From positions 372,001-436,000 of the forward strand of contig JAAOOA010000179.1 of assembly GCA_012861695.1 (NCBI GenBank): a DNA stretch of 64,000 nt. The letters are read 5' to 3'. The stretch's first letter is position 1. Each line of letters opens with the position of its first letter. The stretch is from Trematomus loennbergii. Taxonomy: Eukaryota > Chordata > Actinopteri > Perciformes > Nototheniidae. The notes beneath the pieces are model-generated. The model was not told where the DNA came from. It saw nothing but the letters and a program-made list of their open reading frames with translations, and did not search any database. Shown here piece after piece: positions 37,283-48,419 of the stretch. The translations under genes were made by a program, and so were the position numbers.

Positions 37283-38315
37283 TAGGGATGGGTATCGTTA
37301 AGGTTTTAACGGTACTACTACTTTTATCGATACCGCTTATCGGTCCGGTCTTTTAACGGTACTCTTATCGGTTCTTTTGGAGAGAAAAATGAGGTAAACT
37401 AACTATATGTTGTATGTCAGGGACTACGGATGGAAATTAGCTCAAAGCTAAAATCCGGCATATTTACACTTGAAGCATTATTTGTCTAAAGTGTTCATTA
37501 ATGTGCATTGTCCCTATTCAAATATACAATTAAATGAAAATTAACAAATTGTGAACAAAACTAACATTGCTTTTTATTTAAATGAAATACATAATATTTC
37601 ACATCAACAGAAACAACAACGTTTTAACAAATCATATTAAATAATCTGATGACAGAACTGTGAACAGAATGGCTGAAACTTTAACAAACTAAATAACTCA
37701 GTTCCCTCTAATCATTAACCCATGTTTGAATCATTGAGTTAGCTCCGTGTGTTGCTGCTAGCATACATAATATACCTGACGTGGAAACGTTACTTGTGGA
37801 TGGGGCTACAGAACTACTAGAGAGACAGTCAAACCCGGTGCATTCCTCCGTCTGGATGTGGTGCACTTTTGCAAGATGTTTAGACAAATTGCTCGTGTTA
37901 CCGCCCTGACATGCTAAACTCTTATTGCACTTTAGGCAACGAGACCACACCTCGGAGCGCGTTCTCTCCGCCATCTCCTCCGTGTGTGTGTGTTGCTGCA
38001 TGCAGCAGCTGCGTGTGTGTAAACTGCCCCGCCCCCTCGCACACAGACGGGGGAGAGAGAGATCTCTCGTCTGGATTGGAAAGATCGAAAATACAAAAAA
38101 TGACGCATTTTGCAGTCTTTTTGCGTATTAGAAACGGAGTTGGCGACACTAAAACTGCAATATAATGTTTGTGTAGCAATAATACACATGACATATTTTT
38201 TAGATGTCTCCAGTACCGATAAAAAGACCGATAACGTCGGAGCTTAACGGTACCACGGTCTTTAATAATTCAGCCCCGGGGCCCGTTTAATACCGGGGCT
38301 CGGTACCCATCCCTA
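37283..38315. mobile_element. hAT element with 8-bp duplication TATCCACC
   Basis: Ends TAGGGATGGGTA and TACCCATCCCTA are perfect inverts. TATCCACC flanks both sides (37275-37282 and 38316-38323). Subterminal text rich in ACGGTAC/CGGTACC motifs (ATCGTTAAGGTTTTAACGGT; GACGTCGGAGCTTAACGG-like on the right) may bind transposase. A BED-finger exon on the minus strand remains, and the rest of the transposase is gone. Confidence 0.9.
37708..38001 (-). pseudogene. BED zinc-finger exon of hAT transposase
   Basis: AERTRSEVWSRCLKCNKSLA, then CQGGNTSNLSKHLAKVHHIQ. Aromatic residue, CxxC, then HxxxxH form a BED finger, the DNA-binding N-terminus of ZBED/hAT transposases. It ends in low-complexity Ser (SSSSVAPSTSN) and a stop at 37708. 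No catalytic part follows inside the element, so it is an internally deleted copy. Confidence 0.75.
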
Positions 38316-38323
38316 TATCCACC

Positions 38324-38881
38324 CTTGCCGTACCTTAACAAGCTAGCTAGCATGCTACATTAGCCGACCAAAGCTACCACGTTGTGTGGAGAGCAGTCAC
38401 TCTGAGCACAGTACGAAACGAACACTATTGCTTGCGGGTGAGTAAGGAATACAATTGTTTTATAAATAAATAACAATTTGGTGTTATTTGTATCGAACCT
38501 CTGTTGCTGTGTTTTGTGCACACTGACTGTAGTATATAGTGCAGCGCACATGTACTGTAATGAGGTTACTGTAATGAGGTTACTGACGTGGCGCGGAGTG
38601 ATACGTAGAGTGTGTTGAAGCCCGCATAGAGGCTCGCAATATTACCATGGCTGGATGTATATTAAGTTACATGTGTCTCATCTGAAGCTAAAGCAAGGTC
38701 TACTGATACTTCATTAATCCCCATGTCATCCGGTCAGATACTATGGCTGGCAACAAAGCATCAAATACAAGATGGCAAATTACCGCACCAAACTCCGAGG
38801 CTACGGTGTTCCTGAGGTGATGCACTAACACGTAAGAGGCCTGCAGATCAGAAGTCTGAAACTACCTCCCCCCTTACCCAG
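38324..38881. other. No gene seen
   Basis: Unique-looking sequence before the first exon of the next gene. A 14-bp direct repeat (ACTGTAATGAGGTT twice, 38554-38582) is present. It could hold the promoter or first exon of that gene, but none can be pinned down. Confidence 0.35.
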
Positions 38882-40790
38882 CAGGAGAGGACGAGGAAAG
38901 TCAAGAACAAGAAAGGATTCAGTTGCTTTCGGAAGTAATGAAAAGGGACAACAAACTGATAAAAGACAAAATGGCGAAAACGTTTGCACACAGAAGAAAC
39001 CAAATCATCAACCAATCACCCAGTAGAGAGGACATCAAAGCCAGAGGGTCCGCTCTATTTGAGGCATCTCATGTGAGTTGCATTATAATGACATCGTTAT
39101 ACAGTTTGTATTACTATAGTTTTAAATAATCCTTGGAAGTGCAATTTTGTAAGAACAATATACTTGTACACTAATATTTGAAGATTTAATTCTGGTTTTA
39201 TTTGTCTTTTAGATCCAGGATGAGTTTCAGAGAATTACAATGGTGCAGCTCGATTCAAAGTTCATGTCCAAGCTGGATGAACCCAGGCTTCTGAAACGTT
39301 TCCACTCAAAGGGAGGCAAGCATGGGCTTAAAGTTGCAGGCTATTCTTCTCATGGTATGTTACAATGAGTATAATGTTTGCTACCTGTTTTTTGTTGAGA
39401 CCTTTTGAAATGTTTTGTAAATGTTATTAGATTCAGAATTTATTCAAATTCATTAAGTTTAGTTGTTGACATTGTTGGAAATGTGTATAATCAATAATGT
39501 GTTTATTTTGCATAAAATACAGAACATTATAGCCATCATAAATGTAGACTTTATGGCAAAACGATTGAATTCCAGTAGATTGTACATTTAAAGTGGTTCA
39601 CATTTTGCTCACTACCAAAAGTTCAGGTTTGAGACTTGCCAAAAAGTGCTTTGATATCGCTGATTCTGTATAACGTTGTTAATGGGATACCAAAACCCTC
39701 AACCTGCAATGGTTATGTTTTTAACAGTTGTTTTAAGCACAAAAAAAGGTAGACTGGATTAGAAGTGACGGGAAGCCTTTCATTAAACTAGTCAATCACA
39801 TCAAGGACCCTTAATAGGGATTTAATAGTTATCTAAGGAACCTAGGTAGCTTTGACACATTTTAGTTAAATGGACGAATTTTACACCGTTAACTTTAATA
39901 AAGTTTATTTTTTGTCATTTCAGGCTCCAAGCAATCCCAGCATCGACATGAGCAGAGGTCTTGTAATTCGGTGTCTGCATTTATACACAGATGCTGGAAT
40001 AAAGATTTTGACTGAGCACTTAAAAAAGCCAACACCTACGACTCTCTACCTTGATGCCACAGGCAGCGTGATACAGAACATTCCTGATCAAAATAAGCAG
40101 GTCTTGTATTATGCTTTGCTTTTGCCCGGAATGGGTAAGGATGAGTGATGGGAATTACGGCTCTTTGAAGGGAGCTGGATCTTATGGCTCCGTTCCTTTC
40201 CGAGAGCCGTTCAAAAGAGACGTTTTTTAAGGGGGCGGGGTTAATAGGTTTATCTGCGAAATAATCACCAGTATAATGATTGACTGTATTGCCAGAAATC
40301 TACTTTTACTCACAGAAAATGTATAACTTGCTCATCTCTCAGCCAGCCAAACTACTACTCAAGCAGCATGCGTTATGCCATCATCTATACGGCAAATTGG
40401 CATTCTGGAAAGCAAGTTCCTTTTAAAGGCGAGTGGATTTATAGCAGGCAGTGAACCAACGATAAAAAGAACGGCTGTCACCAAGTACGACTCGGTTCCC
40501 TTCGTTCGTACCAAAGAGCCGTTCAAAAGAATAGGATCGTTCGCAAACGTCACATCACTATTAAGGATAAGCCTCCCTTGCCTGTCACAGAACTGATCAC
40601 CAACAGCCATTCATTCAGTCTATTTCCATTGGCTCATGGAATTTAAAAGAAAGTTGTCTTACACAACAAAAAGAAAGATAGCACAGGTTGAGACAGATTA
40701 TAGTTGGGCTCTGATAAACAGTGTGCTTCTGTCTTTTAACAGGGAAAATATGTCAGTGTACCTTGACAGAGCATTTGAGATAAGAGGCTC
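38882..40790 (+). pseudogene. Unidentified transposase-like gene, spliced, MITE-interrupted
   Basis: Not firmly recognised. Exon 38882-39072 reads GEDEESQEQERIQLLSEVMK, then KMAKTFAHRRNQIINQSPSR and EDIKARGSALFEASH (basic, helical). Exon 39213-39354 gives IQDEFQRITMVQLDSKFMSK. Exon 39924-40142 gives SIDMSRGLVIRCLHLYTDAG, then TTLYLDATGSVIQNIPDQNK and VLYYALLLPGMGKD. A MITE follows, after which the reading resumes as KPPLPVTELITNSHS and, one base shifted, HWLMEFKRKLSYTTKRKIAQ and VETDYSWALINSVLLSFN. The Asp of LYLDATG and the Asp of VETDYSW are spaced like the first two acidic residues of an RNase H-fold transposase; that is inference. The phase between exons 2 and 3 does not match, so an exon is missing or altered. 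There is no continuation after about 40790. Confidence 0.5.
40143..40560. mobile_element. hAT MITE inside a coding exon
   Basis: The element runs from GAGTGATGGGAATTACGGCT to AACGTCACATCACTA. Flanks are GTAAGGAT (40135-40142) and TTAAGGAT (40561-40568), a 7-of-8 match. The protein reading stops at GMGKD and resumes at KPPLPVTE across it, which supports insertion. It is a short relative of the element at 17227-18052, sharing AAGAGCCGTTCAAAAGA-type inner repeats. Confidence 0.75.
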
Positions 40791-41394
40791 ATCTCAATGT
40801 CCCTCCTCGACTCCTCTCTCCCCTCTCCTCCGGGACTTGACCCGGAAATCGATCAAGACACGCCATGTTGAAGACGTCCCAATCGCTTAAATGCACACGG
40901 AGGAGTCGAGGAGGGGTGAGGGAGGAGGCTTCCAGAGGAGACGAGAGCGAGGATACACGAGAGCAGACTACGCGGAAGTGTTTTCACTACTCGCGCATCA
41001 GAGCTCCGCCCCCAGCTGCACAGCCGTCTGCTCACTGCAGCTGTTCTTACCGTTAAAGGAGGATCAGTCATTAAATGTTTAAAGTGCTTCATTATGAGTA
41101 CAATATATTAAATCTCTTAAACAAATGAGGAGATCATACTCTATAAAAACATTAAAGTGTGTGAAATATACTTAAAAATGTAATAATAATGTTTTGATTA
41201 TAAAATAATAACTTACAGTTCTTACTTGTGGTTTGTGATGCATGTGTGGTAGACCCACAGAACGTCCAACATTTAGGATATATACAAATACGGGTAGCTT
41301 AACTAATACATATTTTAGAGATGTGTCTCTCTTCTGTAGGACAAATTAAATAACATCATCCAATACACAACTCCTGACTTTTCCTTGTGTTTTT
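40791..41394. other. No gene seen
   Basis: Purine/pyrimidine-skewed GC-rich stretch 40800-41050 (CCTCCTCGACTCC ... GGAGGAGTCGAGGAGG, which can pair), then AT-rich text. The GGAGTCGAGGAGG inverted pair at 40803/40900 may be an old TIR. Confidence 0.35.
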
Positions 41395-41552
41395 TTTTTA
41401 TTTTATTTTTTATATATATATCTGTTGTAATTTATTGTCGTTTATTGTGATTGTAGTAATGTGTTTTTATTACATGTACAGCACTTTGGCTCGACCAAAA
41501 ATCGCTTTTAAATGTGCTATATAAATCAAACCTGATTTGATTTGATTTGAAT
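41395..41552 (+). mobile_element. L2-type LINE 3' tail
   Basis: ACATGTACAGCACTTTGGCT followed by TTTTAAATGTGCTATATAAA and a (TTTGA)n repeat is the usual 3' end of fish L2/Maui LINEs. Confidence 0.65.
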
Positions 41553-42146
41553 ACAAACGTTGATCTGAAACAAGCTCAAATACCATAATGAAATTAATCC
41601 ATCAATTATTATTATTGTTATAATTATAACTTAAATGAAATGTTATAGCTGGAAAAACAAATACAGGACCGAAAATATATATAGAAAACTATAATAAAGA
41701 GATGAGTGGAAGAGATGGAAATCATTTCAATGTGAAACTAAATCCCAGGTTTGAAGGGATTTATGTGGAGGGGAGTCCAGTGACAGGTGATACACTGCGC
41801 GCACCAGAAGTAAAGGGCGTTGTTTATGGTGAGTGAACGAGGACATCCCAATTAATACCTGAGGACTCCTCTGTCCTCGCGTCTCTTCCTCGTGTCTCTC
41901 ATTCTTAAAAATGTAAGGCTAAGTTAGCTAACATTAGCCGACAGATTAGCTGGCTAACTAGCTCGTTACTAGCAAACTTAGCCCGGTTTCATGCAAGTTG
42001 CACACGTCAGATATAATCTTTATATATACAGTCTACGGATATAATATATTTTTTTAATGGCTTATTTGAAGCTTCAAAGTTGTTGGCTACAACGACATTC
42101 ACCGTTTATAATGGAAACAGAGTGGAGGGGTGCTTGAGAAGCAAAT
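41553..42146. other. No gene seen
   Basis: AT-rich, no protein-like frame. GACTCCTCTGTCCTCGCGTC near 41870 echoes the pyrimidine-rich block at 40805. Confidence 0.35.
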
Positions 42147-42340
42147 ATGACATGTGGGGTACTTCAAGGCTCCATCTTGGGGCCTCTTCTCTTTAACATC
42201 TACATGCTACCACTGGCTCAGATAATGAAAACAACAAAATAAGTTACCATAGCTATGAGGATGACACACACATTTACGTAACAATTTCACCAGGAGACTA
42301 TGCTCCAATTCAAAAACTGAGTAAGTGCATTGAACAATAA
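42147..42340 (+). pseudogene. L2/CR1-type reverse transcriptase fragment
   Basis: CGVLQGSILGPLLFNIYMLP followed, after a frameshift, by SYEDDTHIYVTISPGDYAPI and QKLSKCIEQ. These are RT motifs B and C of L2-like LINEs. The catalytic box is YEDD where YADD is usual, a likely inactivating-era substitution. Only about 60 codons remain. Confidence 0.75.
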
Positions 42341-42344
42341 ACCG

Positions 42345-42766
42345 GCAGGATGACTCCGCCCTTTGTCAGCGTGATTCTCAACTGAATTAGAATCCACATG
42401 TGATATTACGACATACCGGATTTGTTTCGGGTCCACAGAGTCGTACAGGCTTTCCAGGGTCTCAAATGTGAAGTCCCCGAAGCCAACAAGGGCCTGTCAG
42501 TCCCTCCTGACCAGGCAGGAGGGACTTCGACCGCGCCTCCTCAAACGCCCGGTGGAACCTGACTGCCTCCGCAAAGTCAGGATACGCTGAGGAGTAGCGG
42601 GTGAAGGCGTCCTATAAATTCACAAACAGGTTAAAACTGTTGTCACTCTTTTAATGGTATTGTGAATCAGACTGAAGGACACCGCCTTGTTGGCCATCAG
42701 CGGGGACTGAGACCCTGTCCTCTCTCGCTCCTTCTGGTGGGAGGCAACCAGATTGATGGCGTAGCC
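42345..42766 (-). pseudogene. Unidentified minus-strand coding remnant
   Basis: The minus strand reads AINLVASHQKERERTGSQSP, then LMANKAVSFSLIHNTIK. After a shift it reads SDNSFNLFVNL, a stop, DAFTRYSSAYPDFAEAVRFH and RAFEEARSKSLL, and after another shift GDFTFETLESLYDSVDPKQI and RYVVISHVDSNS. Composition and codon pattern are clearly protein-like, but I do not recognise the family. A hAT-type end (CAGGGTGGGCAATTATTTTT, 42767) cuts it on the 5' side, and the L2 fragment adjoins the 3' side. Confidence 0.45.
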
Positions 42767-43063
42767 CAGGGTGGGCAATTATTTTTTACAAGGGGCCACT
42801 TCAGAAACTCGAGCTGTGTTGTTTTACTGAAAAAAAGCTGTTGCTTGGCGTGGCGAGAATATTGCTCCACTTTCTCCGGTCCCCGAGATTCGGCTTCCAG
42901 TAGCTCTGGAGAGAGCTTTCGATTTGACTTGATATTTTATAAATATTCATATATCATACTTGATGTCTGCATAAAACACAAATCTCAACAAAAGAGGCAA
43001 AGTCAAAACAAGGTTCATTTTCATTCCATTTCAATGTCATTTTTTATTTTGGGGCAAAACGCT

Positions 43064-44830
43064 CTAAGACAGCCAAGAACTTTTCGGACCTTTCTCGGGC
43101 CTCTGCTGCTCTCCTCTCCTCTCCCTCTCTCTGATAGAGGATGTCCTACTTAACAGATTAAGGTAGGGATCCTCTCTCACCCTCTTTTTCGTTCCTCCTC
43201 TCCTCTCCGTGTCGTCCTTCTCTTTTTCCTCCTCATCCTCCGTGTGGCTGCGGGGTGGAGACGGCAGAGTTGGCTGCAAATGGCCTCCGACAGGACACGG
43301 GGAGCTGGCGTCGGCCGGAAAGCCAGTACTGGAGCCGGAACCATGGCTGCTGGCCAGAACCATGGCTGCTGGGGCCAGAACCATGGGTACTGGGACCAGA
43401 ACTGGGACTGCTGGAGCACGGGATGGAATCCTGGCCTTGCATCTCCTAGAAGCCTTTTGGAGGTTCCGTGGACCTCCCAAGGCCAGGCCAGATACCAGGA
43501 AAGGGTTAGGCTTGAGGCAGGCTTTCAGGACTGCTCGTAAAAGTCTTAAGCCACTCAGGCAACAAGCTCCTGAGCCAGGGCTTGCGGGCAACCTCCTAGC
43601 GTGCCTCCTTCAGGGCAGCCTCTTTAGCCCGTCTAGATGAGGCTCCCAACCATGTATCTCTAGAGAGCTAACGAAAAAACTGCTCAGTCCATAAGTGGTC
43701 GGATCATTCTGTCAGGGTTCGGGAATATCAGGACTCAAAGGCAGTTTTAAGAAGAAGCGGGTTTCAAACAAAAGCGAGCTTTAATTAATAAAAGCTGTTT
43801 ACATGGCAAACAAGACAAAACCATAAATCCAAACACGTAGCGTGAGGACAAAAACCAACCTGGAATGTGACAAACATGGAGGGTGAGGAAAGACAACGAT
43901 CCGACATGGAGCACAGGGGAAGACAAGACTAAATACACAGAAGGGTAATCACAGGACAAGACACAGCTTGGCAGGGGAGGCAGAAACACAAGGGCAACAG
44001 GTGAACACAATCAGAAACAGGAGGGCAAACACGGAAGAACAGAATTTCTCAAATAAAACCATTACTAGACAGACAAAACTAAAATCGTGACAGCAGTGAC
44101 GGAGGAGGAGGAGGAGGGACGTGGCCAGATGAGGGGCCGGGCTGCTCCTCATCTGGAGGCAGACCCACCCCTAAAGGTCCCGGCACCTCCGGGATGTTGT
44201 ACTTGAAGGGCTGTCCTTTTCCCACCTGTATGGCAGATGTCCTTCAGCTTTTTTACGGAAAGAGAAATCCCAGTACGGATTACAAAACCACCAACAAAGC
44301 TGCTGGTTAAACTCACCACTGGGACAGGTTCCTCTGGTTTAGCTCAAAGAGCTGGATCTCGTCTGAGCCATCAACCTCGGGCTGGCCAGCACTGCCTCTC
44401 TTATGGCCACGTAGTCCGTGAGGATGAGGGACCACGTGGCAGCGGGGTGGAGACGGCTGCAAATGGCCTCCAACAGGCGGCTGGCGCTGGGCCATGTTGC
44501 AGGGCCAGAGTTCAGTCCGAGAAGACAGCTGACTCACGGAGAGGACAGTGAGGGTTAATAGGCAGCAAATATTTAGTACAGGAAACAGGAATATTTTAAG
44601 CAAGTCTTACCGTTGGAGACTCTCCTTCCCAGGACAGGAGGTGTTCTTCCCTTCGCTGCCTTGAACCGCCCCTTCGGCTGCCTCTCCCGGTGTCTGGGAG
44701 GGTAGACGACTTGTCGCCTGTCCGGCTCCGTGGTAGAAGTCCAACGAGTACTGAGTCCAACAGTACCAATCTCATTAAGAACTTATGGCAGTAAATCATT
44801 TTATCTCTCATCAATATAGCAGAAAACATG
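43064..44830 (-). pseudogene. Unidentified minus-strand coding remnants, partly duplicated
   Basis: Segments with protein-like readings: near 44500-44330 LLEAICSRLHPAATWSLILT, DYVAIREAVLASPRLM and IQLFELNQRNLSQW; near 44225-44130 GQPFKYNIPEVPGPLGVGLP; near 43310-43236 VLSEAICSQLCRLHPAATR, a diverged repeat of the first; near 43165-43070 a charged helical stretch (SIREREERRGEQQR-like). A 21-bp repeated block (GAACCATGGCTGCTGG) lies at 43340-43385. All are frameshifted and I cannot name a family. The GQPFKYNIPEVPGP exon recurs at 55335-55463. Confidence 0.35.
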
Positions 44831-45053
44831 CATTATTGTGTTCAGGAGGGGAGTTTGACAGGATTAAAACTGTAATCAGAGCACTCTCGTCACATCCCCA
44901 CAGATGTTCTCACATCTGTTTCTACCGGAAATCTACGTGAAGTGGTTGAACAGTGTAATAGAAAAATATTATACTCACTTACCTACTTTAAATATCATGT
45001 TGTTCTTATTTGCTAATGTTTATCTATATGTACTACTTCTCACACTTCTTAGT

Positions 45054-45544
45054 TAAAGTGGACCTATCATGCTATATTTTAATAATATAGTGTAGGACCA
45101 TACCTATATAAGGCATATTTATACTTTTTTTTTCTCAAATACCAACCAGATCATGCATTTTAGCCATGCCTCATTTCGCTCAATTTGCACTTTTTTAGCC
45201 CTGTTTTCGCAAGGGCATTCAGTGAGAACAGCACCACTACAGGCCTGGCATATGTACTACAGCGTCTCCAGCGCTTTCGAACGGCAATGGCCGTGGCTGT
45301 CTCCTCCTGATTGGTGGAGTTGGCCCAAAAGCCGTAGCGCCACCGTCCTGACGTCAGGACAGTGTTCAAATCTGTATCTGTCTGTATCAGATCCGTTGCA
45401 GCCCCGTTTTTAGAGATTTGGGTATGGAGGAAAATAGAGAGGGTTGTGTTTTCTGACTCTTGGTGAGTTCCCTGGAACACCGGGGACACATATTCATGTA
45501 TAAAAGACGTACAAAGGTGCATTTTGCATGATAGGTCCCCTTTA
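45054..45544. mobile_element. MITE with TAAAGTGGACC...GGTCCCCTTTA ends
   Basis: TAAAGTGGACCTATCATGC at the left and GCATGATAGGTCCCCTTTA at the right are near-perfect inverts. No exact target duplication could be fixed. A similar start (TTTAAAGAGGCCCTATTGTG) occurs at about 60507. Interior non-coding. Confidence 0.7.
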
Positions 45545-45628
45545 GTTAAGCTTGGGAACATTCTTGTTGAGAAGACTTGTTGCAATGCACTTGCAACAAC
45601 TTGCACTAACCCTAACCCAATACACATA

Positions 45629-46819
45629 GTGGCTGCAGTCGAATAGTCAGTTTAGCTCAAGCCCCCAGGAAGTGCGCCGGACTCTGTGTCCAAACGGTGG
45701 TACTGCAACTTCCGTATCAGTCCGTGACGTCACCCGGCCCAAAAATACTTTTTCCCATTGACTAAAATGGGGAAAGAGACGTCTCTAAATCAGCGGATAA
45801 TTTATTTATAATTTATTATCCGCTAATTTATAATTTATTTTATAATTTAAATAAACTAGGGTGAGGGTGACGAGCATAAGTTTCACTTCACTTTTTAATT
45901 TAAATTCCAACCTTGGAAGGAGGTTTGAAACTTCCTTTATAACCTCCTTTAGCTTAGGAAACAACGTCCACATATTAATCTGCTACTTATGATTTATTAG
46001 GTAAATAGAAAATTAGGTATTTATTAGGTAAATAGATCAAATTATTCATCTGTTTATCTGTGTTTTGTGTGTTGCACTGTGGAGAAGCCTGTAACACAAG
46101 ATTTTCATCGACATAACTACCCTGTAGCTATGTTCGTTTGATAAATAAAGAACCTTGAACCTTGAAACACTGGATCTTCCTTTATGAAAGGAAAGGAGAA
46201 AAAATGCTGCAGCATTTACCATCACACAACATTCGGCCGTTCACGGAAACAACGATTATGACCGATGAATTAGTATCAGGAAAGTTACGGTGCTTATTAA
46301 ACATTTTAAAACTGATGTGCAGCATTTCAAAACATTTCATAGTGTTTACTGAGCTGTGTGGGGTTTCTTAAACTTTTAAATATGTTTGAATGGTGATATA
46401 CACAGTGATAGATGTTAAGGACTAACACGTTTATAATAAATATATTTGAATTTATTTTAAGATCTTTTCATACAATCATACGTATTGGGATTCATGTGGA
46501 TTAATACGTGAGGACCGGAGGGTGACGAGCTTAAGTTTCACTTTCCTTTTTTATTTAAATTCCAACCTTGGTCATGAAAAATATTTGTTTCTCTGTCGTC
46601 CACGTTCATAAAGCATAACACAACACCATCAGAGCGCGGTGCAAAGTATCTAGATGCGGTGAAAGTGCAGCCGGATTCTCAAAGCACCGCAGTCTCTTCT
46701 CCTAAATCCTTTTGAATTCTCCTATCCACTATCCCTTAACCCCGTGACGTTTCACACAGAGGTCAAGGAATAGACGGGGATAGACGATAGGAGCTGATTT
46801 TTGGACTATTCGACTGCAA
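45629..46819. mobile_element. TIR element C
   Basis: TGGCTGCAGTCGAATAGTC at 45629 is matched by its inverse GACTATTCGACTGCAACCA ending near 46819. Inside, GTGACGAGCATAAGTTTCAC ... TTCCAACCTTGG appears at 45868 and again at 46522. An inverted relative occupies 48420-48690 (CTAAAGGAGGTTATAAAGGA, then GACTATTCGACTTCAGCC). A LINE tail (46080-46165) lies inside. No transposase. Confidence 0.6.
46080..46165 (+). mobile_element. LINE 3' tail remnant
   Basis: GTTGCACTGTGGAGAAGCCT followed by TTTGATAAATAAAGAACCTT and a (GAACCTT)n-like tail, as in the 3' ends of fish LINEs. Confidence 0.45.
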
Positions 46820-46854
46820 CCAAAGACTCTGAAACAGGGCTTTGGTACATGATG

Positions 46855-47033
46855 ATTTCATTTCAAACCTTTATTTATCCAGGTGTATCCCATTGAGATC
46901 ATTGAGCTCTTTTTCAAGGGAGACCTGCTCACATGATGATTGTAATAAACTACAAAGAGTACGGTTTAGTATATGTAAAGTGCTGTGAGATAACATCTGA
47001 ATAAATAAAACTGATTTGATTTGATTAAAGAAA
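46855..47033 (+). mobile_element. LINE 3' tail remnants
   Basis: CCTTTATTTATCCAGGTGTA + TCCCATTGAGATCATTGAG is a common fish LINE-associated segment. AAGTGCTGTGAGATAACATC followed by a (TGATT)n tail to 47033 is a second 3' end. Confidence 0.5.
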
Positions 47034-47091
47034 GGTTTGTACTACAGAGCTGTATTATGATGCATGTTATATTTATATATATATATCTATA

Positions 47092-47478
47092 TGTGACGAC
47101 CCCTGCTTTACTCTCTCCTGTTGTGTGTGTGGCCCTTTAACAATCTCCCTTCCTCCCTATCAGCACTGATTGAGGGCACCTGGCTGCCGGTACCTGAGGA
47201 GTGAAAGGCCCGAGCCAGAGTCTCGTTCGCGCTCTCTGCTGGAGGATCTGTTTTGAGAGCAGCTACCTGATTTATGCTTTTTTGTTTTCCTTCATCTTAG
47301 TTTGGCATTCAAACACCTTGCACCACCATGTTCACACACCCCACACTACTGATCTTACTGATTAACACATCCCATCGTGGTAGCTCTTTTGTTAAGTTGA
47401 GCGTTTATAATAAATATCTTTCCTTATATCGTGTCCTTACCACGTTTTTTGTTATGGCCAAGAGCCAGGCCATGACAA
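47092..47478 (+). mobile_element. Candidate solo LTR (gypsy-like)
   Basis: Begins TGTGACGACCCCTGCTTTAC and ends AGGCCATGACA, i.e. TG...CA. It has TAATAAATATC as a possible polyadenylation site near 47410. No gag or pol lies on either side, and the flanks do not show a clean 4-6-bp duplication, so the limits are tentative. Confidence 0.4.
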
Positions 47479-47499
47479 TACACATTCATAAATGTTACC

Positions 47500-47822
47500 T
47501 TGCAAATGAACACAGTGCATGATGTCGTGTCCTGCTGTTTGGGATGATCCAGGCTCTCGCATTTGAGGAAAGCCAAACCGCTGCTTCTTCTCCTTGGCCT
47601 TTTAGTAGGTGGTTGGGAGCTGGTGGAGGGCACGGGCTCCTCCTCACTGCTGAGGGACACTTGGGAAGGCCCTTCTTCAGCAGAGGGAATGAGGTAACTA
47701 GGCTGGGAGGCTGAATTGATGGCCTTCCCCCAATTGCCTCATGCATGGCCTCAAACCATGGCCAGGTAGCTGCTGAGGCTTCTCCCCAGTCTGTTCCTGT
47801 CCCAGTTGGGGGATTCTTTAAC
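47500..47822 (-). pseudogene. Myb/SANT-domain-type protein exon
   Basis: After acceptor TTGTCAATAG at about 47823, the minus strand reads ELKNPPTGTGTDWGEASAAT, then WPWFEAMHEAIGGRPSIQPP. A one-base shift follows, then SAEEGPSQVSLSSEEEPVPS, TSSQPPTKRPRRRSSG and onward to donor GTAACA at about 47500. KNPPTGTG followed by a WPWF...MH.A.G.RPSI segment is what I recall of fish Myb/SANT-like DNA-binding proteins (Myb_DNA-bind_4/MSANTD kind), just after the SANT helices. The upstream exon was not found. Confidence 0.45.
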
Positions 47823-47876
47823 TCCTATTGACAACACAGATAACAGACTGTTAGTTAAAGGGCAGTGAGGGCAAAA

Positions 47877-47955
47877 TTACATTACATTGCATTTAGCATG
47901 ACGCTTTTATCCAAAGCGACTTACAATAAGTGCATTCGACCAAGAAGATACAAAC
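47877..47955 (-). mobile_element. Retroposon 3' end, copy 1
   Basis: The inverse of TGTAAGTCGCTTTGGATAAA + AGCGTC.TGCTAAATGCAATG with a (TGTAA)n tail. The same segment lies on the plus strand at 54352-54433. It is a very common fish SINE/LINE 3' end. Confidence 0.6.
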
Positions 47956-48419
47956 TTTCCCATTTCTTTGATGCCTGTGGACCAGTCACCTGGCCCTCCA
48001 GACCCATCTCTTTAACAACCTGTCTTTAGTTACAAATTATCTTAATTCACCATGCACATTTATTAAAACATTTGATCAGACAAATATAGGTGTACTTCCT
48101 CCCAGCCTGATTTGGCAGCATGTCGTTTGCCACTGAACATGTGCTCCATCTTAACCCTTGCTCTAATTAGGGCAAGGTTTCAGCATCTGTGACTGAAATA
48201 AATACATCATATTAGGCTTGCATGGTACAACGCTGGAAACTAAGAATTAAATAATGCAAACTGAGCATAAAGGTTTTAGTACGATGTTAACTTTACCTGG
48301 ATAATTTCACAACACTAATTTCATATAAGTATTTTGGCAAGTTATGGCTAAAGAATGTAAAAGCTTAAGAGAGCAGCGGTAACTTACATGATCTTCGTTT
48401 GTCTGTCATGATGACGATC
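47956..48419. other. No gene seen
   Basis: Unremarkable AT-rich sequence between the retroposon end and the inverted TIR element C fragment. Confidence 0.35.

Noticed and set aside
43064..43640. Two long overlapping frames (175 codons minus, 143 plus)
   Set aside because: Partly a short GC-rich repeat (CCATGGCTGCTGG) that keeps several frames open; only the charged helical segment and the EAICSQLCRLHPAATR echo look protein-like.
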